DNA of 64,000 bases, from NCBI GenBank assembly GCA_001599815.1, contig BCIA01000002.1, positions 1,991,831-2,055,830 on the forward strand, written 5' to 3'. The notes under the pieces are model-generated. The model was not told the DNA's origin. It searched no databases and saw only the letters and a list, made by a program, of their open reading frames with translations. Position 1 is the stretch's first letter. Each line of letters starts with the position of its first letter. This document shows, in pieces, positions 61,276 through 64,000 of this stretch. Both the position numbers and the translations under genes were made by a program. This DNA comes from Furcasterigmium furcatum (taxonomy: Eukaryota > Ascomycota > Sordariomycetes > Glomerellales > Plectosphaerellaceae).

Positions 61276-62349
61276 ATGAAGGGCTCAAACATCCTCAGGG
61301 CCGCCGGCCTCGTCGCCGCCTCGGCTCTCGTCCAAGGCGCCCCGTCCTCCGGATGCACCGCCCTCCGCCACTGGCCCAAGGACGCCGCCGACGCGCTCAA
61401 CGCCGCCATCCGGGCCAACACTCACTCGGGCGCCTACGCCGTCTTCGACATGGACAACACCGCGTACCAGTTCGACCTCGAGGAGTCCCTCCTGCCCCTC
61501 CTCGAATCCCGCGGCATCATCACCCGCGAGACCCTCGACCCCTCGCTGCTCCTCATCCCCTTCAAGGACACGGACGACTACAAGGAGACCCTCTTCAGCT
61601 ACTACTACCGCCTCTGCGACATCGACGACCTCATCTGCTACCCCTGGGTCGCCCAGGTCTTCTCCGGCTTCACCCTAGGCCAGCTCAAGACGTACGTCGA
61701 CGAGCTCATGGCCTACAACGGCACAATCTCCAGCACCTACTACGACGGCGACGACATCGTGCCCATCGAGATCAGCCGCCCCCAGCCCTTCCGCGGCCAG
61801 CAGGAGCTCTTCAACCGCCTCATGGAGAACGGCATCGAGGTTTATGTTATGACCGCCGCCCTCGAGGAGCTCGTCCGCATGGTCGCCTCCGATCCCCAGT
61901 ATGGTTATAATGTGCCGCCGGAGAACGTCATCGGCGTGACCACCCTGCTGAAGAACCATACGTCCCCGTCCACGCCGACGGTCTCCCGGAAGCAGATCGA
62001 GGACGGCGTCTATGACCAGCAGGCGAACCTCGACCTCGAGCTGACGCCCTACCTGTGGACGCCCGCGACCTGGATGGCCGGCAAGCACGCGGGCATCCTG
62101 ACGTACATCGACCAGTGGAAGAAGCCCATCCTCGTCGCGGGGGACACGCCCGACAGCGACGGGTACATGCTCTTCCACGATGTCGACGTCGCCAAGGGCG
62201 GCGTCAGGGTCTGGGTCAACCGCAGGGAGAATTACTTTGAGGAGATCCAGGGCATGATCGAGGAGAACGCGCGGCAGCAGGAGGAGCTCGGCCTGGAGGT
62301 CACGGCCGACAAGAACTGGATCTACGTCAAGCCCGAGGAGATTCTCTGA
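61276..62349 (+). CDS. Secreted HAD-superfamily phosphatase (PchP-like)
   Basis: Single-exon 357-residue protein. A signal peptide ([20 protein letters not shown]) ends near residue 21. HAD motif I is [10 protein letters not shown], with the nucleophile Asp58 and acid Asp60. Further HAD elements are [13 protein letters not shown] (motif II-like T), a Lys in the [18 protein letters not shown] area, and [15 protein letters not shown] (motif III/IV acids). The DMDNT form and layout resemble bacterial phosphorylcholine phosphatase (PchP), so it probably releases phosphate from choline phosphate or similar esters outside the cell. Cysteines in [12 protein letters not shown] may form a disulphide. 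Substrate is inferred. Confidence 0.82.
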   Translation: MKGSNILRAAGLVAASALVQGAPSSGCTALRHWPKDAADALNAAIRANTHSGAYAVFDMDNTAYQFDLEESLLPLLESRGIITRETLDPSLLLIPFKDTDDYKETLFSYYYRLCDIDDLICYPWVAQVFSGFTLGQLKTYVDELMAYNGTISSTYYDGDDIVPIEISRPQPFRGQQELFNRLMENGIEVYVMTAALEELVRMVASDPQYGYNVPPENVIGVTTLLKNHTSPSTPTVSRKQIEDGVYDQQANLDLELTPYLWTPATWMAGKHAGILTYIDQWKKPILVAGDTPDSDGYMLFHDVDVAKGGVRVWVNRRENYFEEIQGMIEENARQQEELGLEVTADKNWIYVKPEEIL

Positions 62350-62434
62350 GTCGGTGGCTGACTGATAGACGTCCGGCAACATCACGATAGATACCCTGAA
62401 GAATTGATTATGTGAACCTCGTGATTTTCGCAGT

Positions 62435-64000
62435 TCAGACTTCTTGCCTGCTATATGCCCCTCCCAATGTAACAAGAGGCTCGACCACCCGGTTGTAGAA
62501 ATCCAGCGCGGGACTTGAGAAGCTGTCAAAGTCCGCCGGGGCGTTATCGTACGTCAAGCACCACCGCGCCGCCTCCGCATATACGGACCCCATGCGGAAC
62601 GGCAGGTCCTTGTCCACCGTGTAGAGCACCCTCTCCTGGAGCTCCTTCGCCTCCGGCCGGTGGAAGTGCCGGAGGTCTTTCGGCAGCGGTCTGTGGCTCG
62701 CCGACGGCCGCGCCGAGCGCGAGTCGAAGAGGCTGATCAGGGGGGACCACAGGCCGATCTCGAGGAGCACCAGGCCCAGGCTGTAAAAGTCGTACTGCGC
62801 CTTGTACCCCTGGGCCGCCTCGCCCTGGTAGTCGGGGTGGCGGTACATGGCCGTGGAGGCGTTGTTCTGCGTCTTCGCGCGGTCGACCGTCTGCGTCTCC
62901 GTCTCGAGCCTGGAGTACTCGAAGCCGCATACTAGGGGGGAGATCAGCGCCCCCGAGCCCGGCCCGCCTGGGGGAAAGAGGATGTTGTCGCTGCGGATGC
63001 TCTTGTGCATCCAGCTGCTGCTGTAGAGCTGGTGGAACGTAGAGCAGACGTCGCGGGCGAGGGCCAGGCGCTCCTCGAGCGGCGGCCTTGGGTCTCGGCT
63101 CGGCTGGAGGAGGCGCAGGAGGGAGACCGGTTCCTGGTCTGCGGGGGAGCCGGACGACGAGTCTCTCGCGGAGAATCGGAAGATCAGCCACCAGCAGTAG
63201 TTGTCTGGGTCGTGAACATATCCCTCTGCCCGTGGGACTTTGAAGGACGAGACCTTCGGCAGCGCCAGGAGTGAGATGAGTCTCTGGACTCGGGCGAAGA
63301 GCACCATTTTCGACGTGTGGTCGATGCTGGGATCGAAAACCTTCCGCTCGAAGAGGAACACCGCGTCCGGGTCGTCTCTCCTGGGCGCCAGGAACCGTGC
63401 CAGGCTGCCGTAGTTTTCTGGCACGTCGTACTGAGACAGGCTCATGATGCTCCTGGCGACCGCTGGAGCAGGCGCTGGCGTGCCCAGAGTGTCGCTTCCC
63501 GACAGGAGCTTTCGGTCGAGCATGGCCAGAGTGTCTTGGTCTCGGTCTACGTCGACGGCAGCCCGGATGAGGGCGAGCGACTGCTCGTCGACAGCGGACC
63601 CGACGACGACGATACTGATGCGCTCGTGGTCATGAACCGATCGCCTTCGCTGTGTCTCCGTGAGAAGCTTGTTCAACCGGTCAATCTCGCCGCGAAGGTC
63701 GACGACGAGCTGCTTCAGCTGGTCTCGGTCCCGGATCGCCCAGCGTATCCTCTTCGACACATCGCGAGAGGCGCTGTTTCCTTTGTTAGCGACCGCGAGG
63801 CTGTCCGTGTCGGAATCCTCAGCTGTATCTGGGAGTCTGACGCCACTCGAGCGTAGTGATCTCCTCATCCGCGACACGAAGCTGGACCTTGATACAGCGT
63901 TCACCTCGCTCTCGCCGTCGATGCTGGCCTGGACGCCGTACCGCTGCCGCAATTTGTCTGCGTCGGCGAACATGCCGGAGATGATGTTGAGCTGTCGCAG
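62435..64000 (-). CDS. HeLo-class pseudokinase, N-terminus outside window
   Basis: Minus-strand frame open to the window edge; at least 522 residues visible. The visible start (LRQLNIISGMFADADKLRQR) and following linker resemble the end of the fungal prion-inhibition/HeLo helical domain. A charged helix follows (DQLKQLVVDLRGEIDRLNKL). From ~residue 190 (counting Met at 63973 as 1) a kinase-like fold appears: HTSKMVLFARVQRLISLLAL, then WMHKSIRSDNILF where the HRD aspartate is Ser325 and Asn330 is kept, then VCGFEYSR in place of DFG, and MYRHPDYQGEAAQGYKAQYD then FYSLGLVLLEIGLW as the APE/F-helix region. Lack of the catalytic and metal-binding Asp predicts no kinase activity. Related fungal proteins are linked to incompatibility and cell death. 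The HeLo assignment needs the missing N-terminus. Confidence 0.78.
   Translation of the reverse strand: MRQLNIISGMFADADKLRQRYGVQASIDGESEVNAVSRSSFVSRMRRSLRSSGVRLPDTAEDSDTDSLAVANKGNSASRDVSKRIRWAIRDRDQLKQLVVDLRGEIDRLNKLLTETQRRRSVHDHERISIVVVGSAVDEQSLALIRAAVDVDRDQDTLAMLDRKLLSGSDTLGTPAPAPAVARSIMSLSQYDVPENYGSLARFLAPRRDDPDAVFLFERKVFDPSIDHTSKMVLFARVQRLISLLALPKVSSFKVPRAEGYVHDPDNYCWWLIFRFSARDSSSGSPADQEPVSLLRLLQPSRDPRPPLEERLALARDVCSTFHQLYSSSWMHKSIRSDNILFPPGGPGSGALISPLVCGFEYSRLETETQTVDRAKTQNNASTAMYRHPDYQGEAAQGYKAQYDFYSLGLVLLEIGLWSPLISLFDSRSARPSASHRPLPKDLRHFHRPEAKELQERVLYTVDKDLPFRMGSVYAEAARWCLTYDNAPADFDSFSSPALDFYNRVVEPLVTLGGAYSRQEV

Overview
The window is nuclear DNA from a filamentous ascomycete (Pezizomycotina, most likely a Sordariomycete). 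The reasons are GC-rich exons cut by short introns of about 45-110 bases with gt...ag ends and ctnac-like branch sites, families such as Zn2Cys6 regulators, CFEM proteins, cyanovirin-N homologues, GH81 glucanase and a 25-residue Neurospora-type metallothionein, and monocistronic genes on both strands. I cannot name the species. There is one assembly gap (10051-10280). Coding exons were chained by eye from splice signals, reading frame and family similarity; almost every chain closes in frame. No bacterial features, CRISPR, rRNA, intact transposon or convincing tRNA was seen.

Layout. 1-10 kb: SmGDS-like armadillo protein (+), ribosomal protein eL13 (-), a COX14-like mitochondrial protein (+), and a conserved hypothetical protein (-) whose 5' end runs into poly-C and the gap. 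10.3-13.5 kb: gene-poor. 13.5-20.4 kb: DAHP synthase (+), a small Cys-rich membrane protein (-), mitochondrial ribosomal protein mL50 (+), a CVNH lectin (-) and a metallothionein (-). 21.6-22.4 kb: an unrecognised 254-residue protein (-), then 3 kb without genes. 25.4-32.7 kb: CSC1/OSCA-type channel (+), DPM3 (+), CENP-O/Mal2-like kinetochore protein (-). 33.3-38.4 kb: secreted protein-arginine deiminase (-), OXLD1-like mitochondrial protein (+), xanthine/hypoxanthine phosphoribosyltransferase (-). 40-45 kb: a small secreted defensin-like peptide (+) and GH81 endo-1,3-beta-glucanase (+). 46-55 kb: proline dehydrogenase (+), Zn2Cys6 regulator (+), MFS sugar/quinate-type permease (+). 57-62 kb: CFEM membrane protein (+), DapA-family aldolase (+), secreted HAD phosphatase (+). 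The right edge is cut by a pseudokinase of the fungal HeLo/prion-inhibition class (-), N-terminus outside the window.

Most genes are housekeeping (translation, aromatic amino-acid entry step, purine salvage, GPI/N-glycan precursor supply, kinetochore). A second layer faces the environment: wall glucanase, defensin-like peptide, CVNH lectin, metallothionein, CFEM protein, secreted deiminase and phosphatase. The regulator, permease and aldolase at 49-60 kb lie on one strand and might serve one carbon-source pathway, but that is inference. No complete novel system is evident. The items most worth a second look are the edge pseudokinase (architecture reminiscent of MLKL-type death effectors), the secreted arginine deiminase with all four catalytic residues, the eight-cysteine defensin-like peptide, and several unusual gene structures: a GC-AG intron, an exon that is only ATG, a 4-base first exon, and in-frame introns of 42 and 39 bases.
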